NCBI GenBank assembly: GCA_963965975.1
Contig: OZ014414.1
Span: 558,001-622,000 of the forward strand
Origin: Xestospongia bergquistia
Lineage: Eukaryota > Porifera > Demospongiae > Haplosclerida > Petrosiidae
Length of the DNA: 64,000 bases
Direction of reading: 5' to 3'
The translations under genes and the position numbers were made by a program. The notes below the pieces were generated by a model. That model did no database searches. It was not told the DNA's origin and saw only the letters and a program-made list of their open reading frames with translations. Positions 42,501 through 53,940 of the stretch are shown here, piece by piece (the stretch's first letter is position 1; every line of letters starts with the position of its first letter).

Positions 42501-44471
42501 AAAGCTAACTGTTTGTTGATTGTGACATTAATTACTAAAGTTAGGTCTCTAAGATTATTAGGAATTTAGGATATCAAATGTTGTACCAAATAATAGAAGA
42601 GTAAACCATACATGATAAAATGTGTATTAAAAACATTCAAGACATAGTATCTTGTGCTTTATTCCATAATGTTCATTAATAACACATTATCTATGTGATT
42701 GGACTGACCTTCACTGTCTCTAAGCTGGGATTTCAAATCATCCATTTCTCTTGTCATCTCTCTAATAGTAGTGTCCCTTGACTCCAGTTTGTGTCTCAGA
42801 TCCTCTAAATCTTCTTCAATAGCTCTCATCTCCTATAAGTAATAAGGTAATTATTATTTTCAAATGATTATTTCTAACCTTATCATCTTTGTACTTATCA
42901 TAAATAATATGATAGCCGATAGTAAGTTTAATGACTCCCATTTCCTTAAGTAAGTCAAGATTGCTTTTGGCAACAATTAACAGAAAATCCATCAACCTTA
43001 GTGGAGCATAGCAGGTAACAATGATGGAGTTGCCTTCATTTACTGCTCTAACTTGGACAGATTTTGCCATATCTTTAAAAGCCTTCGACAACAAACCTTT
43101 AATGTGACGGAGTGTACATTCATCTGCCTTCCATTCCACAACAAACTCAATACTTTCACAAATAAGATGAGAAGATGAAGTTGTCTTGAAGTTTTCCTTA
43201 AGGCATATATCAGCTTTCACCTTCTCACAAAAATCATCAACTCTTTTCTTAAATTCTGTGATATGCTTTTCAGCTTCAGTGACTTCATAACGATCAACAA
43301 TGGCTTCTAAGCAGCAAATATTAATGATGGTACATGAGTCTTGAACAATATCTATGACATCATCGAATGATTTGGCCGTACTCAATTGAGGTGCTAACTC
43401 TTGGAAACACCTTCGAATGTACCTTTTCAGTTCATCAAGTGAAGGAATGGCAGCTTCAATGAGAGGTGCAACCTTATCAAAGAGATTTCCAAAGGTTACT
43501 CTCATTCGATCAAAATCATATTGATGTGTGGCCAGCACTGTGACTTGGGAAGGAAATGTTTGATCTATGTAACAAAATGAGAAGTAACAATAAAATAATA
43601 TGTAAATTTATTTACTATATTCCTGGAGTATGTCTTGAGCAATCTGTACTACTTCTTCTGATTTTAATAATATACTAGCGAACTTCTTTAATTTGTTTGG
43701 GTCTTTAGACACTGTAGTACACAGTGCTCTCAATGGACCTTCTCCTAGTACACCTCCCAATCTATTCACTTCATCTAATGTCTCCTTAGAGATCACTCTC
43801 TCTGTATATAACATCTGAACAATCTCCATAGGAAGAGTAAATAATGAGAGCTTGTCAGTGTGTTTCTGTAACATTTGACAAGCTGGAGTGGAGAATTCTA
43901 TAAAAAGGAGAAAATAACAAGTGACTATATCATTACTGAGTTTCATACTGAATTCCATAATTTTTTCAGCACCAAAATGTTCTCCTATTTTGTGAAGAGC
44001 ACTAGCTAATGAGTCCCAAGTAGGACCTCCATTCTCATTGACCTTGTCAGCTTTACTCAACCACAGAGTTAAACACTCTTGAAGACATCTCCCTACATCA
44101 TCTTTATGGTTTGCTTCAATATCTTTCAGAGTGGGTGATAATAGACCCAGTTGTAGACCAAGAGGAAACCATCTATGATTTGGAAAATGAACTTGCTTCA
44201 AAGCATCAACAATATCTTTCAAATTGTCAGTACCTGTAATAAAAGACATTTTGTAAACCAATTTAGAAGTGATAATAAAGACATACTATCTATATTGATA
44301 GAACATAGGTACATAAGTTATCAGACTTTTTCAGAGAAGGAGGACTTTAAACTAAAACACACACTCTATAAGTGATCCATTATATCAAGTACATTATGTA
44401 CTTTATAATAATGTATGAGTTGAGATGATTTTCTTACCTAGTTGAGGTTGAGAAAGTACTTTTGAAGTCAT
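39580..44471 (-). CDS. DL4: death domain / CARD-like / coiled-coil / SH3 / LRR protein
   Basis: Same exon plan as DL2. ATG 44471-44469 gives MTSKVLSQPQL. The death domain (about 44234-43950; NHRWFPLGLQLGLL) and CARD-like fold (to about 43620) follow, then the module (43564-42880; CTIINICCLEAIVDRYEV). Coiled-coil exons run from about 42830 to 41370. The SH3 spans two exons (about 40798-40700 and 40613-40500; INVGDVIKDVI, EGWCEGTLNGIRGEFPINY). The LRR exon is about 40380-39580. No stop or frameshift was seen in the exons I followed. Against DL2 and DL5, the LRR differs mainly at variable positions of the strand motif, for example LDRLHLANC where DL2 has LDKLELINC. Confidence 0.8.
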
Positions 44472-44771
44472 AGCGTTTCTTTAAAGAAATACGGGGGAGG
44501 TCAAGTCAGGGTGGAGTTGCATACCATATCATGAATACTATTATCAGATTAATGTACAGAGTACTACTACCTCGTGTACTGTCTATAATTATTGTGATGT
44601 TATCAGAGGAAGTTCTATTAAGTATAACACAATGTTTAGATGGTGTAGTCATTAATGATACTACAATAAATATATTTTAAAGTTTATTATAAAAAAATAT
44701 ATTGTATTATAAACAAAATATAAATTGTTATAATAAATATTATTAATATACATAATAGATGTTGTTACAAG

Positions 44772-45225
44772 AAGAGGAGTCTGTCCTGAATGTTCTCCTC
44801 AAGCTTATCACAACTCTCCTTATATTTCTTGGACAATACTAGTCTATTGTCTTGTTTGTAGTAAGTGTGTGACAAATTGTCATAATATCATCATCTTCTA
44901 ATGAAGTATTTTGAAGATATAATTCTATCAATGATTTTGTGTTTATAAGTTTAACTATTGTACTGGTACTAATAGTAGTGATCTGAGTGTTGTTACCAAT
45001 GTTCAACTTTATAAGTGTTTGATTTTTCATAAGTCCTTTACAGATATGTCCAAAGCCATTATCAGTGATATCACAATCAGATAGAACAGCTTCTTTCAGT
45101 GTCTTGTTACTACTGAACATTTCAGACAAGCGAGTCATATCTTCATCTGTTATAGTATTGTGTAATATCTCTAATCTGTCTATTGATCTGTTAACACAGA
45201 GAGCATCTGTCAATAGAATACTATG
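44772..45225 (-). pseudogene. Truncated LRR exon fragment
   Basis: It reads LTDALCVNRSIDRLEILHN, ITDEDMTRLSEMFSSNKTLK and onward to TTNKTID, then a stop caused by a small deletion near 44838. In a shifted frame the C-terminal KESCDKLEENIQDRLLFL remains. It is most like the DL6 LRR exon. No upstream exons are present; the sequence breaks off near 45215. It sits between the DL4 5' flank and NUP188 copy 3, matching the position of the fragment at 26948-27815 upstream of DL2. Confidence 0.82.
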
Positions 45226-45499
45226 GTATTCACTTATGCTCTAAAGAAATAGCTATAGAGTACTTTTAAACAACATGTTCTGTCTATAATTATTGTGATG
45301 CTATCAGAGGAGAAGTTCTATTCAGTATAACACAATATTTGGATGTTGTAATAGTCATTTATTTAGTTAGTTAAGCTGTAAGGTGTCTCTATAGATACAA
45401 GAGTGAGGAATAACTCTGGGATTTCCTCCTCACCCACAGAAGTTAGTAATACCAACAAATACATTTTGACAATAATATCAGTCCAATACAAACAATACA

Positions 45500-48260
45500 A
45501 ACATCATAGTAACACTGATAACCACACCCAATTCATCTTCGTTAGGTACAGTAATTAAACCAATAGTATCAGCTGATAACATCAATGGAGATAGGCCGAG
45601 GGTAAGGTATTCTATAAAAAAGAAGATCACATGACTATCATATGATTACAATATCTACTATCAAAAAAACCTCTTTTAAATAGCACTCTAGGTTGGGTAA
45701 GTACCCATGTCCCTTCCTGGGGTCCCACATCCAGTTTTCCAGCTAACTCATGAGGTGCTAGGTCCTCAGTATACCAAGTGACCTCCGATAACAAAGTGTG
45801 AATATTGTGGGCGGAGACTTCATCATGTGACAATGAACAGAGCATTTCAATAACATCAATATCTAGTGGTAGTCTGTGATAAAAATGGACATATAACAAG
45901 GTTCAATGGATGCATAAAGAACAAAGATGATACAGACATGACTATATCTATGATTTACTTTTTCAAAGCTGATGTTAGTAGTAAACCTAAATCTGATTCT
46001 AACCCCTATATATAAGAAATAACATTCTTATTACTAGTATCTTTATAATTCCATACTTACATTCTCCCATAGCACCAGTCTCAGTCTGGGATGAGTAAAT
46101 AGTTGAGCACTAATCTTCAACAATACCTAATACAGATAGAGTTAAAAATAATCTGATTATGTATGTACTTTAGGATCTCAAAAAGATTCTTCACTGAAGA
46201 GAGAGACAACAAGAGCTAACAATGTATATAACACACTCTTACATACACCAGCTATAGGCTAAAAGAAGTCAATAAAATATAGTTCATCTATTAATCATTT
46301 ACACACTTACTCTATCTCCAGAAAAGAAAGAACTCTCTAACATACTTAATAAAAATTCAAACACTCTTCCTTTGAGTGCTCTGTCTCCTAGCAACCTCAC
46401 ATGATTTATGTTAGTATTGTCATCATCTGTTGTCATGTAACAGAACAAAGACCATGACAAGAGGAGAGGGGTGTGGTAAGTGTCTAAATGTTCAATGATC
46501 CCTTCAAGAGTCTACAATATGGTATACAATAACAATGTTAATAATATCAGTTTATCAGACTTTGTAGTGAGCAGTGATGTCTGGATTTAACATATGATGT
46601 TGTTGTAATCTGAGAAAGAGAGAGAGAGAGAGAGAGAGAGTAAATAACTGATTTCTTTCACAAACTTTTCTTTTCTTTCTTGATTTTGTTGTAACCAGTC
46701 TAAATCAAATGATTCTAAAATAATCAATGAACACATGTGACTGATGTGTTGAGATAAAACATTATAAGATACTTCAATAGTATATTGTCCTCTAGGTTGA
46801 TAACCAAAACCTATTTTCTATGAGGACAGAGACAAACAGACTAAATTGTTTTAGTAATATAAATTCTATTACTTGGAATAGTTTAATTTTCTCAATAATA
46901 GATATTACAGGTAGTTCATAGTCTTTATAAAATAACAACAATATCTCTAATAGTTCATACTAAATATAAAGAGAAGATATTACAGTTAATATAATAAAGT
47001 ATGTTTCCATAGTAACAATGTATTCACAGTGATAACTATCAATGAAGACACCATATATGGTAAGTATGTGTACCTGTTCTAATAATAGTTGATGTAACCA
47101 CTTCTTCTCTTCTTCAGGACTCTATAAATAATTACAGTAAATATATGTACATGATGTAAGTGTACTATAAATAATAACAAGTACTATATATAGTAACATA
47201 TTGATACATATATGTTACTATATATAGTAACATATACAAGTACCTAAGTACCTCTATAGTAGCTGGTAGTTCTGTAGTAGTAGTTATCTCAAACTGTTTC
47301 CAAATCTATTACAATACAATAAAAGATACAATAGAGTTATAATACTTACTACTGGTATGAATATACTTCCATCAAAATGGAGGACTTCAAGACAATTACT
47401 ATAAAGTTCCTATATAATAGAGAGAGATATATAATGATATAGAGAACATTTACTAACTCTATAAGGATAATTAACATCTTGCCAGTAACCTAGAAACTGT
47501 TTAATACATCTATCAAATGAAAAAATTATCAATTTTTAAATCCAGTAACCAATATGATTGTCCATTTGTCCATTAAACTGACTATCCATTGTCTCTTTAT
47601 ACATCCATTTATCAAATCTATTACATTAATCATTCATCCATTTTCTTCATACCTTAACAGATATAGTCTCTCTTTATGATAATACTCTTCAACACAAACC
47701 AGTAACACTTGTCGTTCTAACTGGTTTGACAAACGAGTATTAATATCATCAAATGAACCACGATATGATTCCAATAGAAAGTTCTGTAATAACTGAAGAC
47801 ATTGTATCTGATCTAAATACTAATAGACAATAATAATAAATGATTAATATATAAAGTACTTACTAATCTCTGACTAATTTCTAATACAAACTCTAACTTT
47901 TTTCCTTTTATATCTTTTGATGATTTTAACTTTGTCTCTGATACAGAACTATTGAATTAACAGATAAGATAGGTGTGGTCACAAGTACATGTTACCTGGG
48001 TGATTTAAAATACAACAGTCCTTCAGTTAATTGAGATTTGTTGGACTTTACTTCAACTAATATCAGCTCCTATGTTGACAGAGAGGGAGGGAGAGAGAGA
48101 TCAACATCAACAATAACTTAATACATTCTCTACTCACAGTATCTTATATAGCAGAATGAACTGTTACCTAGTTATTACAAGTATACAGTCAAACTGACAA
48201 AGAGAGATAGCTCTTACCTCTTAAACATATTTTAATATCAAAGCATGAATATGGCGGGAA
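45500..48260 (-). pseudogene. NUP188 5'-half copy 3 (decayed)
   Basis: This is the longest copy, matching NUP188 from about 8490 to 11345. The exon with LAPHELAGKLDVGPQEGTWV is intact near 45790-45690. Exon 2 near 48180-48130 has lost about 26 bp and reads into a stop (CTATATAAG where NUP188 has CTATACAAG). The exon near 46665 has a damaged donor region. The copy breaks off at about 45520, inside the sequence matching NUP188 8491, with a short unrelated stretch beyond. No full NUP188 can be produced. Confidence 0.85.
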
Positions 48261-48445
48261 GTAATGGGCGGAGCATAACCACAAATTAATTATTATTAAT
48301 GTTAATTAAAATATTAGAATGCAATAAACAGAAATGAATAAATTATTACAATAGAATCAGATTACTATGGAAACAAAGTCTATTAAGATATTAAAAGACA
48401 TCAACAGAAACTTAAACTAAATTGAAAGTAAATGTATAGAACAAA

Positions 48446-51400
48446 CTATTTTATGTCTGGTTGGAACTTAAGTCTGTCTTTTATAAACTGATAATTGTCT
48501 AACTTTTTACAATACTCTTCATGTTGTTTGGATAAGTGTAGTTCTTGTATTGTAGTATTCTCAACAAGTGTAGTACATATTGTCTTGATATCATCATTGT
48601 TAAGTGAAGTACCATAGAGACGTAGTTCTCTCAATGATTTAGTTGTATTTATTAGTTCAGCTATTGTACTGGTACTAACTGAAGTGATCTGAGGATTAGA
48701 TCTGATGTTCAAATAAGTCAATGTTTGGTTTTTAGTGACGCCTTCACAGATATATTGGACACCATTATCAGTGATGTTACAATTGATGAGACCTAGTGTA
48801 TCCAATGTCTTATTAATACTTAACATAGTAGACAAGTGACTGGTATCTTCATCTGTGATAGTAACATTATATAACGATAACATCTTAAGAGTAGTATTGA
48901 TAAAGAGAGCATCACTGATTTGTTTGATACCACCAGTAAGTGAAGAGTAGCTAAAAGTTAGGTTTTTCATTGTTTTATTAGTAGTTTGTAGCTCTGTTGA
49001 TAATGTTGACATACATATACTGTCCAATGGAGTGCTGTGTATATCAAGTAGCCACACTGCACATTTACTGAGATTACTAATAATTACAAGAGCACTTTCA
49101 GGAGATGATGATCTGAGTTTAATACACCATCTACTTCCTTTGGTTTGTTGTTCTTTTATTAATCTACTAACAACCTCTTCACATTGTTCAATAGTTGGTG
49201 AGATAAGCCAAACAGTCTCTATATCATCTCTCCACTCAACTCTTCCAGTATGTCCTGTTATAAACAGAGTTAGTATGTAGATATAGTATACACATATAAT
49301 ATATAGTGTTACAAACTGTACTATATAAAACATTATAAATTAAGTTCTAATGAACAAATTACAAAGATTACCTCCTAATTTGGGATCATCATGAGATAAT
49401 TCAGATTTAGCTAGTCGTAGTTCTGTATAATTTATAGGGAACTCCCCACGGATTCCATTCAGAGTCCCCTCACACCATTCATCATCAATCTATGAAAATA
49501 TATAATATGAATTTTAAATAATATGTTGACATAATGAATGGATGGATAAAAAGGATGTGTCCATACCTTAATAACATCTTTGATAACATCTCCAACATTT
49601 ATAGTTAAATCATGAAAATATACTTTGGTGAAAGATTGTTTGACAACAGCTTCTGTATAGACCACTAATACATTATTATAATGTAACTTTATGAAACATC
49701 ATAACACAACATACCATAACCTGACTCTTTATCATCAGTTGAACCTTTTGTCTCATCTCTTAACTCATATATTGAAGACTCTACAATAAGTAATGACAAT
49801 ATAATTTGTATAATATATGTAGTCAGGAGTGTATGAACAAAAGAAGTGTTGAATGTTCATATACTAACATGTACTATCTGTTATAACAAGTCCTTATCTT
49901 ACAATACCATATAAGGTATATGCTTTCATAGACAAAGTGGTTACTAACTTTTGTGCTTGTACAATTTTATCACGTGATATTAAATACTACAAGAGATGAT
50001 CAGGACAAGACTAACAAAGAAAAGGTGAGTGAGACTAATTAAGAAGTAAATTTCTAAAGTTGTATAGAAGTCATTGACTTGTTTGTATCTGTCACTAAAA
50101 TAGTTTATTTGTAAATAACAACATGTGATTACATGGTTTAAGATCAAGTACATACTAAAATAACATTTCCATATATGGGCAATGGACACATCCTAAGACA
50201 TAGATATGGTACTATGACACTTACCATTGATAGATAGTGTGGACTCTTCTTGACTAGACTTATGAACTCCTTCATCAGTTAATGGTTTCTGAGGCTTTTG
50301 GATAAATGCTAAATTTAGTAACAATATCATATAATGAGAAGTAACAATTATCTACTAATATCAGTTACCTTCCTTTAACTCCTCAATCTGTTTGTCTCTC
50401 TCTCTTAATTGTAATGTCGATGTTGTTATTATTTCTTGTAGTGTCTCTATCTCTCTTTGTCTCTCAACAGACATTGACAATAACTCCTTCTCAAAGACTA
50501 GAAAGAATATTCCATTAACACAATATCATGTGTACATTATTAATATCTCACCTTCTTTTTCTTTGATAGTATTTGTCAACTGTTCTATTTGTAAAATCTT
50601 TGCTCGGTTCATTTTAGTACTTGTTTCTAACAATTGTTTCAACTCAGACTCTATATACAAGAGAGAACAAGACAATACACAACATGTGTTGTTATGAACT
50701 CACCTTTACTTTCTGTGACACTAGACATTTCTAGTATTTTGTTTTTAAGTGTGTCTAGTTCCTCTTCAAGAGCTATAAAGAGAGATGTATTTATTATTGA
50801 TATAAAATGTTAAAAATATAATAAAATTTATTATTATATTAGATTTCTCACTTTCCTTCATTGATAACAATGATTTCAAGTAATCAATCTCTCTTTCTTT
50901 ATGTTCTAACATTTGTTTTACTAAATTTAATTCCTCTTCACTAGCTACAGTATATGATATCAATACAATGATATAAGCTGTGTTACATTAATAAGATATA
51001 CTACCTTTCTTTCCTTGATATAGTTCTTCAATCTCCTTTTCTTTCATTAGTTTTTCATCTATAACAAAATATTTAACAATATATAACAAATATAATTAAT
51101 TATATTATATTACAATATATATAATTCTACAAATGGAGCTAATGAAATAACTTTCTATCTCTATAGGACAAAGTGATCTTATTATACTAAATGGTATATA
51201 TTCCTTTATTAACTCAATCTACTAATGGATACATGATGTCTTAATAGTTTATTGTTTAATGTGTGATCATATCAAAGGTACTGTCATATAGTATTTGTCA
51301 TATTGTATAAAAAAGTTAATTTACATGGTGGGTGTGTTATATCATTTCTTTTCTTTGTTTAAAGCTAACTGTTTGTTGATTGTGACATTAATTACTAAAG

Positions 51401-53344
51401 TTAGGTTTCTAAGAGTATTAGGATATCAAATGTTGTACCAAATAATAGAAGAGTAAACCATACATGATAAAATGTGTATTAAAAACATTCAAGACATAGT
51501 ATCTTGTACTTTATTCCATAATGTTCATTAATAACACATTATCTATTACTTCAAGGTTGGACTGACCTTCACTGTTTCTAAGCTGGGATTTCAAATCATC
51601 CATTTCTATTGTTATCTCTCTAATAGTTGTGTCCCTTGACTCCAGTTTGTGTCTCAGATCCTCTAAATCTTCTTCAATAGCTCTCATCTCCTATAAGTAA
51701 TAAGGTAATTATTATTTTCAAATGATTACTTCTAACCTTATCCTCTTTGTACTTATCAAAAATAATATGATAGCCGATAGTAAGTTTAATGACTCCCATT
51801 TCCTTAAGTAAGTCAAGATTGCTTTTGGCAACAATTAACAGAAAATCCATCAACCTTAGTGGAGCATAGCAGGTAACAATGATGGAGTTGCCTTCGTTTA
51901 CTGCTCTAACTTGGACAGATTTTGCCATATCTTCAAAAGCCTTCGACAACAAACCATTAATGTGACGTAGTGTACATTCATTTGTCTTCCATTTTACAAC
52001 AAACTCAATACTTTCACAAATAAGATGAGAAGATGAAGTTGTCTTGAAGTTTTGCTTAAGGCATATATCAGCTTTCACATTCTCACAAAAAGTATCAACT
52101 TGTTTCTTGAATTCTGCAATGAGCTTTTGAGCTTCAGTGATTTTATAGCGATTAACAATAGCTTCTAAGGAGCAAATGTTAATGATGGTACATGAGTCTT
52201 GAACAATATCTATGACATCATCAAATGATTTGGCTGTACTCAATTGATGTGCTAGCTCTTGGAAACATCTTCGAATGTACTTTTTCAGTTTGTCAAGTGA
52301 AGGAATACCAGTTTCAATGAGAGGTGCAACATCATCAAAGAGATTTCCAAAAGTTACTCTCATTTGATCAAACTCATATTGACATGTAGCTGGTACTATG
52401 ACTTGGGAAGGAAATGTTTGTTCTATGTAACAAAATGAGAAGTAACAATAAAATAATATGTAAATTTATTTACTATATTCCTGGAGTATGTCTTGAGCAA
52501 TCTGTACTACTTCTTCTGATTTCAATAATATAGTAGCAAACTCTTTTAATTTGCTTGGATCTTCATACACTGTAGTACACAGTGCTCTCAATGGACCTTC
52601 TCCTAGTACACCTCCCAATCTATTCACTTTATCTAATGTCTCCTTAGAGATCACTCTCTCTGTATGTAACATCTGAACGATCTCTACAGGAAGAGTCAAT
52701 GATGAGAGCCTGTCAGTGTGTTTCTGTAACATTTGACAAGCTGGAGTGGAGAATTCTATAAGAAAAAAAGAAAATAATACATGAATATATTCAAACATAT
52801 TCATCATTGAATTTCTTACTAAATTCCGTTATTTTTTCAGCACCAAAATTTTCTTCTATATTGCGAAGAGCACTAGCTAATGAGTCCCATGTAGGACCTC
52901 CACTTTCAGTCACCTTGTCAGCTTTACTCAACCACAGAGTTAAACACTCTTGAAGACATCTCCTTACATCATCTTTATGGTTTGCTTCAATATCTTTCAG
53001 AGTGGATGATAATAGACCCAGTTGTAGACCAAGAGGAAACCATTTATGATTAGGAAATCGAACTTGCTTCAAAGCATCAACAATATCTTTCAAATTGTCA
53101 GTACCTGTAATAAAAGACATTTTGTAAACCAATTTAGAAGTGATAATAAAGACATACTATCTATATTGATAGAACATAGATACATAAGTTATCAGACTTT
53201 TTCAGAAAAGGAGGACTTTAAACTAAAACACACACACTCTATAAGTGATCCGTTATATCAAGTACATTATGTACTTTATAAAAATGTATGAGTTGAGATG
53301 ATTTTCTTACCTAGTTGAGGTTGAGAAAGCACTTTTGAAGACAT
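48446..53344 (-). CDS. DL5: death domain / CARD-like / coiled-coil / SH3 / LRR protein
   Basis: Third near-identical member with DL2 and DL4. ATG 53344-53342 gives MSSKVLSQPQL. Death domain about 53105-52820, CARD-like fold to about 52478, module about 52422-51739 (CTIINICSLEAIVNRYKI: a Cys-to-Ser change where relatives have CCLE). The coiled-coil exon near 50365 is shortened in frame, ending ELKE. SH3 exons lie near 49665-49570 and 49489-49375 (DEWCEGTLNGIRGEFPINY). The LRR exon (about 49260-48446) ends KFQPDIK, a few residues longer than DL2 and DL4. Strand positions differ from both paralogues (LDTLGLINC, LTYLNIRSN). Confidence 0.8.
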
Positions 53345-53940
53345 AGCGTTTCTTTAAACTTTAAAGAAATATGGGGGAGGGTCAAGTCAGGGTGGGGTTG
53401 CATACCACATCATGAATACTATTATCTGAAAGGTCAGATATAATTAAGTACATATGAACAATTTAATTTTGAAAAGGGTATTAATTAACGTCCACTTATG
53501 TACTAGAACAACTACAGAGTACTATTAAATTTTAAACAACATGTTCTACCTATAATTATTATGATGTTAATGCTCACTTAGTTGAAGTATTTTTGAAGGC
53601 ATAGCTTTTCTTTATAGAAGGACAAGGTCATGTCAGTCTAGTTAGGGAGGAGGGGCTATTAACATATGATAAAAGTTAATAATTTTGTGCACAATAAAAT
53701 GTAAATAATACATGTAATAATAATATTATTATATTATTAATATTAATGTATGTAATAACATAATTATAGTACTTGTATATCCACACAGAAGTGTTATTAA
53801 ATAATAAAGAACTATTAGTGTAACATGATATTTATTGGAAAGGGGTTAACAACCTGATCTCGTAGACTGGCATATTTAGTAGAAGGTGTGGCCAGTTATT
53901 AATTAAAGCTAAATAATTTAGGCGTGTCTGCAGACTGCAA
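53345..53940. other. Intergenic region with a second, decayed DL first exon
   Basis: After the DL5 5' flank, sequence near 53580-53625 on the minus strand again resembles the DL first exon (ATG near 53613, then PSKILQLS in place of SSKVLSQPQ), followed by a TATAGAAGGACAAGGTCA block like those upstream of other DL starts. It suggests a lost gene or a partial duplication of the promoter. The rest (53650-53930) is AT-rich and presumably includes the DG promoter. Confidence 0.5.

Noticed and set aside
22274-49280. Conserved plus-strand frame of 82 codons antisense to the LRR exon start in DL2, DL4 and DL5
   Set aside because: It repeats only because the sense exon is conserved. It has no plus-strand splice or promoter evidence, and its differences follow the sense codons.
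23646-50697. Plus-strand frames of 101 codons opposite the coiled-coil exons
   Set aside because: They span two minus-strand coiled-coil exons and the intron between them; they are shadows of the conserved sense sequence.
12512-53132. Separate small proteins ending EYSK after each CARD-like exon
   Set aside because: The terminal codons run into a GTAAAT donor, and splicing keeps phase 1 into the next exon in DL1, DL2, DL4 and DL5. I treat them as internal exons; retention is listed as a finding.
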